Shown here: piece by piece, positions 17,637-27,958 of the stretch
How positions within the stretch are numbered: the stretch's first letter is position 1
How the letters are laid out: each line of letters starts with the position of its first letter
Assembly (NCBI RefSeq): GCF_900187015.1
Contig: NZ_LT906479.1
Coordinates: forward strand, 1,798,001 to 1,862,000
DNA: 64,000 bases
Source of the DNA: Serratia ficaria
Lineage (GTDB): Bacteria > Pseudomonadota > Gammaproteobacteria > Enterobacterales > Enterobacteriaceae
Direction of reading: 5' to 3'
The notes under the pieces: model-generated
What the model saw: the letters and a program-made list of their open reading frames with translations, nothing else
What the model was told of the DNA's origin: nothing
Databases searched by the model: none
Program-made: the position numbers and the translations under genes

Positions 17637-17993
17637 GCTTTTACATCCCTCGCAACGCTATTTTAAGTGAGATGAATAACTGATTTCGCACCCGCCAGAG
17701 GCGGGCAGCAGGTGGGCAGAGGGCGGTTAAAAGACCACCAGCTCACGAATTTACACTCTAGAGCAAATGATCATCACGTCAAGGGATCGGCTTTTGTCGG
17801 CGGGGAGCAGTTCGCCAAAGTTTGAAGCAGGTAACGCTATTGACATTGTTTGGTAACAATTCGTTCGCGTTTTTTGCGCACGTTACAGTGCGGCGGGATG
17901 ACGCCGAAGATGATAAAATAGTAACTATCCCCCACTTTGAATAACCGAAACCTGCCCCCATATAACAGGGCAGAGCAGAGAAGATGAGCAGCA
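17637..17993. other. cspD-clpS divergent promoter region
   Basis: This 357-bp region has no credible gene. It contains a small stem CCCGC/GCGGG (17691-17705), a consensus -35 TTGACA at 17840-17845 directly abutting the palindrome ATTGTT-TGGT-AACAAT (17845-17860), and an A/T-rich GATAAAATAG near 17913 that could be a clpS -10. Confidence 0.45.
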
Positions 17994-18314
17994 ATGGGCA
18001 ATAACAACGACTGGTTGAATTTCGAACATTTAGCCGAAGAAAAACAAATCGATGCGGTAAAACCGCCGTCTATGTATAAAGTTATACTTAACAACGACGA
18101 TTACACGCCGATGGAATTTGTGATTGACGTTCTGCAAAAGTTCTTTTCTTATGATATTGAACGCGCAACGCAACTGATGCTCCGGGTCCACTATGAAGGC
18201 AAGGCGATATGCGGTGTTTTTACCGCCGAGGTGGCGGAAACCAAAGTCGTCCATGTGAACCGCTATGCAAGGGAGAACGAGCATCCGTTGCTTTGTACGC
18301 TGGAAAAAGCCTGA
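17994..18314 (+). CDS. clpS: ClpS, N-degron adaptor of ClpAP
   Basis: A 106-residue adaptor that delivers proteins with Leu, Phe, Tyr or Trp N-termini to ClpAP. The flexible N-terminal tail (about 1-25) precedes the core [26 protein letters not shown], which includes the substrate-pocket residues N-D-D, and [21 protein letters not shown]. Length equals E. coli ClpS. clpA starts 27 bp downstream. Aat, which adds the Leu or Phe degron, is encoded about 3 kb away, so this segment holds most of the bacterial N-degron pathway. Confidence 0.96.
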   Translation: MGNNNDWLNFEHLAEEKQIDAVKPPSMYKVILNNDDYTPMEFVIDVLQKFFSYDIERATQLMLRVHYEGKAICGVFTAEVAETKVVHVNRYARENEHPLLCTLEKA

Positions 18315-18341
18315 TTAAGGCAATCTATTGGGGAGGTGCTT

Positions 18342-20621
18342 ATGCTCAATCAAGAACTGGAACTCAGTCTCAACATGGCTTTCGCCAGGGCGCGTGAGCA
18401 CAGACACGAGTTTATGACCGTGGAGCACCTGTTGCTGGCACTGCTCAGCAACCCTGCCGCGCGGGAAGCGCTTGAGGCATGTACGGTGGATCTGGCCGCA
18501 TTGCGCCAGGAGCTGGAGGCCTTCATCGAACAAACCACGCCGACGCTGCCCGCCAGCGAAGAAGAGCGCGACACCCAACCGACGCTCAGCTTCCAGCGCG
18601 TGCTGCAGCGCGCGGTATTCCACGTGCAATCTTCCGGCCGCAGCGAGGTTTCCGGCGCCAACGTGCTGGTGGCGATTTTCAGCGAGCAGGAGTCGCAGGC
18701 GGCTTACCTGCTGCGCAAACACGACGTCAGCCGTCTCGACGTGGTGAACTTCATTTCACATGGCACACGTAAAGACGAGCCGGGCCAAGCGCCGAATGCG
18801 GAAAACCCGGTGAACGAAGAGCAGTCCGGAGGGGAAGACCGTATGGAAAACTTCACCACCAACCTCAATCAGTTGGCCCGCGTGGGCGGCATCGATCCGC
18901 TGATTGGCCGCGATCCTGAACTGGAGCGCGCCATTCAGGTGCTGTGCCGCCGCCGCAAAAACAACCCGCTGCTGGTGGGCGAGTCCGGCGTGGGCAAGAC
19001 CGCGATCGCCGAAGGCCTGGCCTGGCGCATCGTGCAGGGCGACGTGCCGGAAGTGATGGCGGACTGCACGCTGTATTCGCTGGATATCGGCTCGCTGCTG
19101 GCCGGCACCAAATACCGCGGCGACTTCGAAAAACGCTTCAAGGCGCTGCTGAAACAGCTGGAGCAGGATCAGAACAGCATCCTGTTTATCGATGAAATTC
19201 ACACCATCATCGGCGCCGGTGCGGCTTCCGGTGGGCAGGTGGATGCCGCCAACCTGATCAAACCGCTGCTGTCCAGCGGCAAGATCCGGGTGATCGGTTC
19301 GACCACCTATCAGGAGTTCAGCAACATTTTCGAGAAAGACCGCGCGCTGGCGCGTCGCTTCCAGAAAATCGACATTACCGAACCGACGCCGGAAGAGACC
19401 GTTCAGATAATCAACGGCCTGAAGACCAAATACGAAGCGCATCACGACGTGCGCTACACCGCCAAGGCGATCCGCGCCGCGGTGGAGCTGTCGGTGAAGT
19501 ACATCAACGACCGCCATCTGCCGGACAAGGCGATCGACGTGATCGACGAGGCGGGCGCCCGCAGCCGGTTGATGCCGGTCAGCAAGCGCAAGAAAACCGT
19601 CAACGTGGCGGACATTGAATCGGTGGTGGCGCGCATTGCGCGTATCCCGGAAAAAACCGTATCCGCCAGCGATCGCGACGTGCTGAGAAGCCTGGGCGAC
19701 CGGCTGAAAATGCTGGTGTTCGGGCAGGATCAGGCGATCGAAGCCCTGACCGAGGCGATCAAGATGAGCCGCGCCGGCCTGGGCCACGATCGCAAGCCGG
19801 TGGGATCGTTCCTGTTCGCCGGGCCGACCGGGGTCGGGAAAACCGAGGTCACCGTACAGCTGGCCAAGGCGATGGACATCGAGCTGCTGCGTTTCGACAT
19901 GTCCGAATATATGGAACGCCATACCGTCAGCCGCCTGATCGGCGCGCCTCCGGGCTATGTCGGTTACGATCAGGGCGGCCTGCTCACCGACGCGGTGATC
20001 AAGCATCCGCACTCGGTGGTGCTGCTGGATGAGATCGAGAAGGCGCACCCGGACGTGTTCAACCTGCTGCTGCAGGTGATGGACAACGGTACCCTGACCG
20101 ATAACAACGGCCGCAAGGCGGACTTCCGCAACGTGATCCTGGTGATGACCACCAACGCCGGGGTGCGCGAAACCGAACGCAAATCGATCGGTTTGGTGCA
20201 GCAGGACAACAGCACCGACGCGATGGAAGAGATCAAGAAGGTGTTTACGCCGGAGTTCCGCAACCGTCTGGACAACATCATCTGGTTCAACCATCTGTCT
20301 ACCGAGGTGATCCAGCAGGTGGTCGACAAGTTCATCGTCGAACTGCAGGCGCAGCTGGATGCGAAGGGCGTCTCGCTGGAAGTCAGCGACGAAGCGCGCG
20401 ACTGGCTGTCGGTGAAAGGCTACGACCGTGCGATGGGCGCTCGCCCGATGGCGCGCGTGATGCAGGAAAACCTGAAGAAACCGTTGGCCAACGAACTGCT
20501 GTTCGGCTCGCTGGTGGACGGCGGCTCGGTGAAGGTCGAGCTGGATAAAGACAAGAAACAGCTGACCTACCACTTCCTCAGCGCGCAGAAGCGCAAAGCG
20601 GACGAGGGCGCGGTGCACTAA
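18342..20621 (+). CDS. clpA: ClpA, AAA+ unfoldase of the ClpAP protease
   Basis: A 759-residue Hsp100 protein. The N-domain (about 1-140, two Clp repeats) binds ClpS; then AAA module 1 (Walker A GESGVGKTAIAE at about 214-225; Walker B ILFIDEIHTI) and AAA module 2 (Walker A GPTGVGKTEVTV at about 495-506; Walker B VVLLDEIEKAH). The ClpP-docking loop IGL appears in RKSIGLVQQ (about 617-620). ATG 18342 follows GGGGAGG at 18330-18336; an in-frame GTG at 18336 overlaps that Shine-Dalgarno and is rejected. A strong terminator follows. Confidence 0.96.
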   Translation: MLNQELELSLNMAFARAREHRHEFMTVEHLLLALLSNPAAREALEACTVDLAALRQELEAFIEQTTPTLPASEEERDTQPTLSFQRVLQRAVFHVQSSGRSEVSGANVLVAIFSEQESQAAYLLRKHDVSRLDVVNFISHGTRKDEPGQAPNAENPVNEEQSGGEDRMENFTTNLNQLARVGGIDPLIGRDPELERAIQVLCRRRKNNPLLVGESGVGKTAIAEGLAWRIVQGDVPEVMADCTLYSLDIGSLLAGTKYRGDFEKRFKALLKQLEQDQNSILFIDEIHTIIGAGAASGGQVDAANLIKPLLSSGKIRVIGSTTYQEFSNIFEKDRALARRFQKIDITEPTPEETVQIINGLKTKYEAHHDVRYTAKAIRAAVELSVKYINDRHLPDKAIDVIDEAGARSRLMPVSKRKKTVNVADIESVVARIARIPEKTVSASDRDVLRSLGDRLKMLVFGQDQAIEALTEAIKMSRAGLGHDRKPVGSFLFAGPTGVGKTEVTVQLAKAMDIELLRFDMSEYMERHTVSRLIGAPPGYVGYDQGGLLTDAVIKHPHSVVLLDEIEKAHPDVFNLLLQVMDNGTLTDNNGRKADFRNVILVMTTNAGVRETERKSIGLVQQDNSTDAMEEIKKVFTPEFRNRLDNIIWFNHLSTEVIQQVVDKFIVELQAQLDAKGVSLEVSDEARDWLSVKGYDRAMGARPMARVMQENLKKPLANELLFGSLVDGGSVKVELDKDKKQLTYHFLSAQKRKADEGAVH

Positions 20622-20640
20622 GGCCGCGGTCGGATAAAGA

Positions 20641-20669
20641 AAAAGCGATGCATCGGCATCGCTTTTTTT
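20641..20669 (+). terminator. clpA terminator
   Basis: AAAGCGATGC pairs with GCATCGCTTT around ATCG and is followed by a run of Ts, 20 bp past the clpA stop. Confidence 0.92.
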
Positions 20670-20701
20670 ATGGGTGAAATTCACCGCAAACAGAAATGAG
20701 T

Positions 20702-20774
20702 GAGCCCTCTCAGTTTACCTGCGCACCTGCAACTCGGTGTTGAACGTTGCGACGGGGGTAAACGGAAAGGGCTC
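20702..20774. other. Unexplained 73-nt nested hairpin between clpA and infA
   Basis: Three coaxial stems are visible: GAGCCCT (20702-20708) with AGGGCTC (20768-20774); GTTTACC (20713-20719) with GGTAAAC (20757-20763); GCAAC (20729-20733) with GTTGC (20746-20750). The first two are perfect 7-bp stems separated by a symmetric 4 x 4 internal loop that also holds T-A and C-G pairs. It has no T-loop signature and nested stems, so it is not a tRNA, although the serW tRNA lies between clpA and infA in E. coli. Confidence 0.6.
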
Positions 20775-20799
20775 CGGAGGGATATTACATCCTCGATGC

Positions 20800-20814
20800 C
20801 GCCAGCGTCTGGCG
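20800..20814 (-). terminator. Hairpin downstream of infA
   Basis: CGCCAG-CGT-CTGGCG forms a perfect 6-bp stem 13 bp past the infA stop (leftward). There is no T-run; it may act with the smaller GAGG/CCTC hairpin at 20777-20794. Confidence 0.45.
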
Positions 20815-20827
20815 ACCGGTGAGCCGA

Positions 20828-21064
<237 letters not shown>

Positions 21065-21151
21065 CTACCTTAGTTTTTAACCGGCAAGATAATGCCGAAA
21101 AACCCACATTATGTAAAGAAGTGTCGGTGAACATTGCACCGTTTCCGCAAA

Positions 21152-21877
21152 TTAGTTTGTTGGGGAGGGTGGTTCAACCTGCTGTGGGAGTATAACTTGT
21201 GGCGCCCAGCATTCCGGCGCTAACGGCCTGCGCTGAAGGTTGCTGAGCTGCTGCAAAAATTGGCGGCGGGGGATTTCTCTCGCTCCAAGCCGGGCAGTGT
21301 GAGCGTTAAGCACCTGACAGTCAATCAATTCTCCGCCATAAGCGGCAAAATGGCGGCAAAAGGCCATCAGCGCGCACTTGGAGGCGTTGGTGACGCGGCT
21401 GAACATCGATTCACCGCAGAACAGCGCGCCCTGCGCCACGCCGTACATGCCGCCGACCAACCGCCCGCCCTGCCAGACCTCCACCGAATGGGCGCTGCCG
21501 AGGCGATGCAGCTGCAAATAGGCGCGCTGTACCTCCGGGCCTATCCAGGTGCCTTCTTGCGGCCGGTCGGCGCAGGCGGCGATGACCGCGGCGAAGTCAT
21601 GGTTGAGGGTGATGCGGAACGGCTCGTCGCGCAGAAAGCGTTTCAGGCTGCGACTGAGGTGGTATTCGGCCGGAAACAGCACCGCCCGCGGATCGGGTGA
21701 CCACCACAGAATGGCTTCGCCGGGCGAATACCAGGGGAAGATGCCGCGTTCATAGGCCGCCAGCAAACGCGGCGCCGTCAGGTCGCCGCCAATCGCCAGC
21801 AGCCCGTTAGGATCGCGCAGGGCGCTCTCAGGCGAGGGGAAGGCCAGCGACTGCGGTGACAGCTTAACAATGCGCAT
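21152..21877 (-). CDS. aat: Leucyl/phenylalanyl-tRNA-protein transferase
   Basis: This 241-residue GNAT-like enzyme moves Leu or Phe from tRNA to proteins with N-terminal Arg or Lys, making degrons read by ClpS. Family motifs are [52 protein letters not shown], and [26 protein letters not shown]. The length is near that of E. coli Aat (234). It ends a leftward cluster beginning with cydDC, 29 bp after the cydC stop. Confidence 0.96.
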   Translation of the reverse strand: MRIVKLSPQSLAFPSPESALRDPNGLLAIGGDLTAPRLLAAYERGIFPWYSPGEAILWWSPDPRAVLFPAEYHLSRSLKRFLRDEPFRITLNHDFAAVIAACADRPQEGTWIGPEVQRAYLQLHRLGSAHSVEVWQGGRLVGGMYGVAQGALFCGESMFSRVTNASKCALMAFCRHFAAYGGELIDCQVLNAHTARLGAREIPRRQFLQQLSNLQRRPLAPECWAPQVILPQQVEPPSPTN

Positions 21878-21906
21878 ATAAGGTCTCAGCGTCCTCTACA
21901 GGCCAT

Positions 21907-23643
21907 TTACGGCGCTATGCCGCCGATGCGGCGATGGAAACGGGCGTACCGCCCCTGCCGGCGCATCAGGGTGGCGTGGTCGCCCTGCTCGACAATCTGG
22001 CCGTCGTCCATCACGCAGATGCGATCCAGATGCTCCAGCCCGTACAGACGGTGCGTCACCATAATCAGCGTCTTGCCCTGGCCGTGGCGGCGCAGCAGCG
22101 CCAGGATCTGCCGCTCGGTTTCGGCGTCCAGCCCTTCGGTCGGCTCATCCAGCAGCAGCAGCGGCGCCGGGTGCAGCAGCGCGCGGGCGATGCCCAGGCG
22201 GCGCTGTTCGCCGCCGGAAAGCTGCCGGCCGCCGTCGCCCAGCCAGGCGTTCAATCCTTCGTTCTCCAGCAGCCTGGCCAGCCCGACCTGCTGCAGCACC
22301 TCGCTCAGCCGCGCGTCGCCGGCGTCAGGCGCGGCGAGGCGCAGGTTTTCCCGCAGCGTATTGCTGAAGACATGCACCCGTTGGCTCACCACCGTGGTCA
22401 TCTGGCGCAGCGTGGCTTCATCATAGGCCTGCAGCGGCTGGCCGTTGAGCAGTATTTTGCCGTGGTCGGCGTTCCAGGCGCGGGTCAGCAGCTGCAGCAG
22501 GGTGGATTTGCCGCAGCCGGTGCGGCCCAGCAGGGCGATATGTTCACCGGCCGCCACCTCCAGCGATATGCCGCGCAGCACCGGCAGCGGTTGGCCCGGG
22601 TAGGTGAAGGCCAGCTGCTGCAGGCTCAGCGCCGCGCGTTCGGCGGCGGCCGGGCCGGCGGCGGGGAAGCTGACCTCCGGCTGCCGATCGATGATTTGCT
22701 TGACCCGCGTCGCGGAGGCGATGACCTGGCCGAGGTGCTGGAAGGCGCCGGCAACCGGCATCATCGCTTCAAAAGCCGCCAGCGCCGCGAAGACGAACAG
22801 CGCAATCAGCGCGCCGGGCCGGCTGTCGCCGCCGATGCCGGCGGCGGTCAGCCACAGCAACAGGGTGACCGTCAGGCCGCTGGCGAGGATCATCAGCGCC
22901 TGCGCCATGCCGCCCAGCGAGGCCTGTTGCCATTGGCGGCGCTGCCACCGCCGCTCGACGGCATTGAGGCCGGCGCGGAATTCTTCGACCGCGCCGAACA
23001 CCACCAGCTCCGCCTGGCCCTGCAGCCAGGCGGTCAGATCGGTGCGGTACTGGCCGCGCAGGGCGGTCAGCTGGCCGCCGATCGGTTTGCCGGCGCGGTA
23101 GAACACCGGCGGCACCAGCAGTAACAGCGCCAACAGAATGGCGCCCAGCGTCAGGGCGAGCGCGGGATCCAGCCAGCTCAGGCCGTAGGTGACTGCCAGG
23201 ATCACCACCGCCGCGCTGACCAGCGGCGAGATCACCCGCAGATACAGGTGATCCAGCGTGTCGACGTCCGCCACTAGTCGGTTGAGCAGTTCGGCCTGGC
23301 GAAAGCGGGCGATGCCGCCCGGCGTCAGCGGCAGGATCTTGCTGAAGGTGAACACCCGCAGATGGGACAGCACGCGGAAGGTGGCGTCGTGGCTGACCAC
23401 GCGTTCGGCGTAGCGCCCGGCGGTGCGGAAAATCGCCGCGCCGCGCACGCCGGCGGCCGGCAGCATGTAGTTGAAGGTAAACAGGCCCGCCAGCCCGGCC
23501 AGCGCCGAGGCGGCCAGGAACCAACCGGACAGCGCCAGCAGGCCGATGCTGGCCAGCAGGGTGACGATCGCCAGAATGATGCCCAGGCAGATCAACAGGC
23601 TGTGGCGGCGATACAACGCCAGGAACGGCAGCAAAACGCGCAT
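21907..23643 (-). CDS. cydC: CydC, subunit of the CydDC heme/thiol ABC transporter
   Basis: A 578-residue half-transporter. Six membrane helices (about 15-310) precede an ATPase with Walker A GRTGCGKSTLLQ, signature LSGGEQRRLG and Walker B LLLLDEPTEGLD. With CydD it exports reductant (cysteine and glutathione in older work; heme handling in recent structural work) and is needed for assembly of cytochrome bd. I start at ATG 23643 (MRVLLPFLALYRRH), 2 bp after the cydD stop, rather than upstream inside cydD. Length is close to the 573 residues of E. coli. Confidence 0.95.
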   Translation of the reverse strand: MRVLLPFLALYRRHSLLICLGIILAIVTLLASIGLLALSGWFLAASALAGLAGLFTFNYMLPAAGVRGAAIFRTAGRYAERVVSHDATFRVLSHLRVFTFSKILPLTPGGIARFRQAELLNRLVADVDTLDHLYLRVISPLVSAAVVILAVTYGLSWLDPALALTLGAILLALLLLVPPVFYRAGKPIGGQLTALRGQYRTDLTAWLQGQAELVVFGAVEEFRAGLNAVERRWQRRQWQQASLGGMAQALMILASGLTVTLLLWLTAAGIGGDSRPGALIALFVFAALAAFEAMMPVAGAFQHLGQVIASATRVKQIIDRQPEVSFPAAGPAAAERAALSLQQLAFTYPGQPLPVLRGISLEVAAGEHIALLGRTGCGKSTLLQLLTRAWNADHGKILLNGQPLQAYDEATLRQMTTVVSQRVHVFSNTLRENLRLAAPDAGDARLSEVLQQVGLARLLENEGLNAWLGDGGRQLSGGEQRRLGIARALLHPAPLLLLDEPTEGLDAETERQILALLRRHGQGKTLIMVTHRLYGLEHLDRICVMDDGQIVEQGDHATLMRRQGRYARFHRRIGGIAP

Positions 23644-23645
23644 GA

Positions 23646-25412
23646 TCAGAGCTCCCCGCGGCGGTGGGCGATCAGGTTGGCGAACAGGCCCGGCTGGCCG
23701 CTGAGCGAGGCGTAATCGCCCTGCTGCACGATGCGCCCGCCGTCCATCACCCAAATCTGGTCGTAGTCTTCGGTATCTTCCAGCTGATGCGTCACCAGCA
23801 GGGTGGTTTGCCGGTGCGAGGCGGCGTTCAGCGCCTGCATCACCCGCCGTTCGCTGTGGGCGTCCAGGCTGGCGGCCGGCTCATCGAGCAACAGCAGCCG
23901 GCGCGGGCCGATCAGCGCGCGCGCCACCGCCACGCGCTGCGCCTGGCCGACCGACAGGCGCGCGGCGTTGTCGCCGATCTCGGTCTCCAGCCCCTGCGGC
24001 AGGAGCGGCAGCAGTTCGCTGACGTAAGACTGTTCCACCGCCTGTTGCAGCTGCGCTTCGCTGGCCTGCGGGTGGCCCAGCAGAATATTGGCGCGCAGCG
24101 TTTGCGCCGGCAGGTGCGGATTTTGCCCGACCCAGCTCAGCTGGCGGCGCCAGTCTTCGGCGGCCAGCTCGCGCAGTTCGATGCCGTTTATCTGCAGCGA
24201 GCCGCGATAGGGCAGGAAGCCGAGCAACAGGTTCAGCAACGAGCTTTTACCGGCGCCGCTCAACCCGACCAGCGCGATGCGTTGGCCGGGTTGCAGCCTA
24301 AAGCTCAGCGGGCCGGCCAGCAGCGCGCCGTTGGGCGACAGGATCTCCAGATCGCGCGCCTGCAGCGCCAGCGGCGCATCGGCGGGCAGCGTCTGCGCGC
24401 CGTGGCCCATTTGTTCGCCTTCGGCGTCGAGGAAGGTTTCCAGCGCTTCCGCCGCGCCGACCGCCTGCGCCTTGGCATGGTAGAAGGCGCCGAGATCGCG
24501 CAGCGGCTGGAAGAATTCCGGCGCCAGGATCAGCACCAGGAAGCCGGAAAACAGCGTGACGCCGAGGCCGTAGCTGCCGAAGTTGAGTTCACCCAAATAG
24601 GAGAAACCAAAGTAGACCGCCACCACGGCGATGGAAATCGAGGCGAAAAATTCCAGCACCGCCGAAGACAGGAAGGCCAGGCGCAGCACTTCCATGGTGC
24701 GGCTGCGGAAGTCTTCGGAGGAGTCGGCGATCTGCGCGGTTTCCGCTTCCGCGCGATGGAACAGCCGCAGCGTGTCCAGCCCGCGCAGGCGGTCGAGGAA
24801 GTTGCCGCTCAGCCGCGCCAGCGCCACGAAGTTGCGGCGGTTGGCGTCGGCGGCGCCCATGCCGACCAGCGCCATAAACAGCGGGATCAGCGGGGCGGTG
24901 GCCAGCAGAATAATGCCGGCGGCCCAGTTGATCGGGAAGATAGTGATCAGGATCAGCAGCGGAATAAACACCGCCAGGTACATTTGCGGCAGGTAGCGGG
25001 AGTAATAATCCTGCATGTCTTCAATCTGCTCGACGATGACGCTGGCCCAGCTGCCCGCCGGTTTGCCCTGGATCCAGGCCGGGCCGAGCTGCTGCAGCTT
25101 GTCCAGCACCCGTTGGCGCATGCGTTGGCGGATCACCTGGCCGCAGAGGAAACCGACGCGCTCCCGCAGCCAGCTCAGCACGGCGCGCAGCGCGAAGGTG
25201 GCGGCCAGCCCGACGAAGCTCGGGATCAGCTGTTCACGCGGGGTATGTTCGATAATCAGTGCGTGCAGCAGGGCGGCCAGCAGCCAGGCCTGCGCGACGA
25301 TCAACATGCCGCTTATCAGCCCCAACAGCATGGAAAGGCGCAGCCAACGCTGCGCCAACGAGCTCTGGGTTTTGAGCCAACGGGTTAACTGTTGCTGTCT
25401 GGTTTTTTTCAT
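23646..25412 (-). CDS. cydD: CydD, subunit of the CydDC heme/thiol ABC transporter
   Basis: A 588-residue half-transporter equal in length to E. coli CydD. Membrane helices fill about 20-320; the ATPase has Walker A GLSGAGKSSLLN, a signature altered to LSVGQAQRVAVARAL, and Walker B LLLLDEPAASLD. The LSVGQ signature is typical of CydD and reflects the asymmetric sites of CydDC. It is the first gene of a tight cydD-cydC pair. Upstream on the same strand lies an intrinsic-terminator-like hairpin (25470-25502). Confidence 0.95.
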   Translation of the reverse strand: MKKTRQQQLTRWLKTQSSLAQRWLRLSMLLGLISGMLIVAQAWLLAALLHALIIEHTPREQLIPSFVGLAATFALRAVLSWLRERVGFLCGQVIRQRMRQRVLDKLQQLGPAWIQGKPAGSWASVIVEQIEDMQDYYSRYLPQMYLAVFIPLLILITIFPINWAAGIILLATAPLIPLFMALVGMGAADANRRNFVALARLSGNFLDRLRGLDTLRLFHRAEAETAQIADSSEDFRSRTMEVLRLAFLSSAVLEFFASISIAVVAVYFGFSYLGELNFGSYGLGVTLFSGFLVLILAPEFFQPLRDLGAFYHAKAQAVGAAEALETFLDAEGEQMGHGAQTLPADAPLALQARDLEILSPNGALLAGPLSFRLQPGQRIALVGLSGAGKSSLLNLLLGFLPYRGSLQINGIELRELAAEDWRRQLSWVGQNPHLPAQTLRANILLGHPQASEAQLQQAVEQSYVSELLPLLPQGLETEIGDNAARLSVGQAQRVAVARALIGPRRLLLLDEPAASLDAHSERRVMQALNAASHRQTTLLVTHQLEDTEDYDQIWVMDGGRIVQQGDYASLSGQPGLFANLIAHRRGEL

Positions 25413-25469
25413 CAGATTTACGTCTGCGTCGCCGGCGCCTGTTTGTTACAGGCAAGGTTAACGTACTGT

Positions 25470-25502
25470 TAAAAAAAGTGTTTGCCTCAATCTGAGGCGA
25501 AC
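25470..25502 (-). terminator. Attenuator-like terminator in the cydD leader
   Basis: Read leftward, GTTCGCCTC pairs with GAGGCAAAC (9 bp, one G-U) around AGATT, followed by ACTTTTTTT. It lies 58 bp before the cydD ATG, on the same strand, and downstream of the only promoter-like sequence seen (TTATAG near 25567-25572). trxB already has its own terminator at 25671-25697. Confidence 0.65.
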
Positions 25503-25670
25503 AAGCGAAGGCTAATGTTACCTCGTCACCCGGCAGACTGAAAATAATAAAGCGGCCAAATCTTGCTATAACAGACATTCAACGAGGTTATTTTACCGCC
25601 GGACTGTCCGCCCTGGCCGCCAGTGAAGAAGATTCTGCGTCGGGCGTTCGTCCGCCGAGCGTGGGGGATA

Positions 25671-25697
25671 AAAAAAGCGGCTGTGGCAGCCGCTTTT
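25671..25697 (-). terminator. trxB terminator
   Basis: AAAAGCGGCTG-TGG-CAGCCGCTTTT forms an 11-bp stem 24 bp past the trxB stop; read leftward it runs into TTTTTTTATCC. Confidence 0.9.
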
Positions 25698-25720
25698 CGT
25701 CGTGAGGGGACAAGACCGGG

Positions 25721-27343
<1,623 letters not shown>

Positions 27344-27838
27344 ATGGCAGACAACAAGAAACGCCCGGGTAAAGATCTCGACCGTATCGACCGCAATATC
27401 CTGAACGAGTTACAGAAGGATGGGCGTATTTCGAACGTTGAGCTTTCGAAGCGCGTGGGGTTATCCCCAACTCCGTGTTTGGAACGCGTGCGCCGCTTGG
27501 AGCGCCAGGGTTTCATTCATGGCTATACCGCATTGCTTAACCCGCATTATCTGGATGCATCCCTGCTGGTTTTCGTGGAAATCACGCTGAACCGCGGCGC
27601 GCCGGATGTGTTTGAGCAATTCAACTCGGCAGTTCAGAAGCTCGAAGAAATTCAGGAGTGTCATCTGGTTTCCGGTGATTTCGACTACCTGTTGAAAACC
27701 CGCGTGCCGGACATGTCGGCTTACCGCAAGCTGCTGGGCGAAACCCTGCTGCGTTTGCCGGGGGTTAACGACACCCGTACCTACGTAGTCATGGAAGAAG
27801 TAAAACAGAGTAACCGTCTGGTTATCAAAACACGGTAA
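27344..27838 (+). CDS. lrp: Leucine-responsive regulatory protein
   Basis: A 164-residue global regulator almost identical to E. coli Lrp. It has an N-terminal HTH (LDRIDRNILNELQKDGRISNVELSKRVGLSPTPCLERVRRLE, about 11-53) and a C-terminal RAM/AsnC effector domain. It controls amino-acid, fimbrial and one-carbon genes, and in E. coli serC in this same window. ATG 27344 is preceded by AAGAGAGACAATAATA, and the upstream in-frame extension has no homology. The codon choice and conservation mark a core gene. Confidence 0.98.
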   Translation: MADNKKRPGKDLDRIDRNILNELQKDGRISNVELSKRVGLSPTPCLERVRRLERQGFIHGYTALLNPHYLDASLLVFVEITLNRGAPDVFEQFNSAVQKLEEIQECHLVSGDFDYLLKTRVPDMSAYRKLLGETLLRLPGVNDTRTYVVMEEVKQSNRLVIKTR

Positions 27839-27875
27839 GGTGCAGGTGCAAAACCTGATTAAATTGGTTACACTC

Positions 27876-27891
27876 CTGTTTATTCATACAG
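27876..27891 (+). promoter_or_regulatory. LexA box upstream of ftsK
   Basis: CTGTTTATTCATACAG fits the LexA consensus CTGT-N8-ACAG exactly. It is 68 bp before the ftsK start. E. coli ftsK (dinH) is a known SOS gene with a LexA box in the lrp-ftsK gap. Confidence 0.85.
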
Positions 27892-27896
27892 TTTCG

Positions 27897-27919
27897 GCGC
27901 CGGGGAAGCTTCTCGGCGC
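27897..27919 (+). other. Hairpin in the ftsK leader
   Basis: GCGCCGGGGAA and the facing TTCTCGGCGC form a near-perfect stem with G-U pairs, then TGTTGCT. It may terminate part of the lrp transcripts; the T-run is poor. Confidence 0.5.
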
Positions 27920-27958
27920 TGTTGCTATGTCAGCTAACAGGAACCTGGAGAGCCTTTC

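Noticed and set aside
18322..18336. ATCTATTGGGG before clpA as a third copy of the poxB/ltaE repeat
   Set aside because: Only the last dozen bases match and they coincide with the clpA ribosome-binding site; no inverted partner is present.
18756..20684. 642-codon open frame opposite clpA
   Set aside because: Shadow of clpA; it also crosses the clpA terminator.
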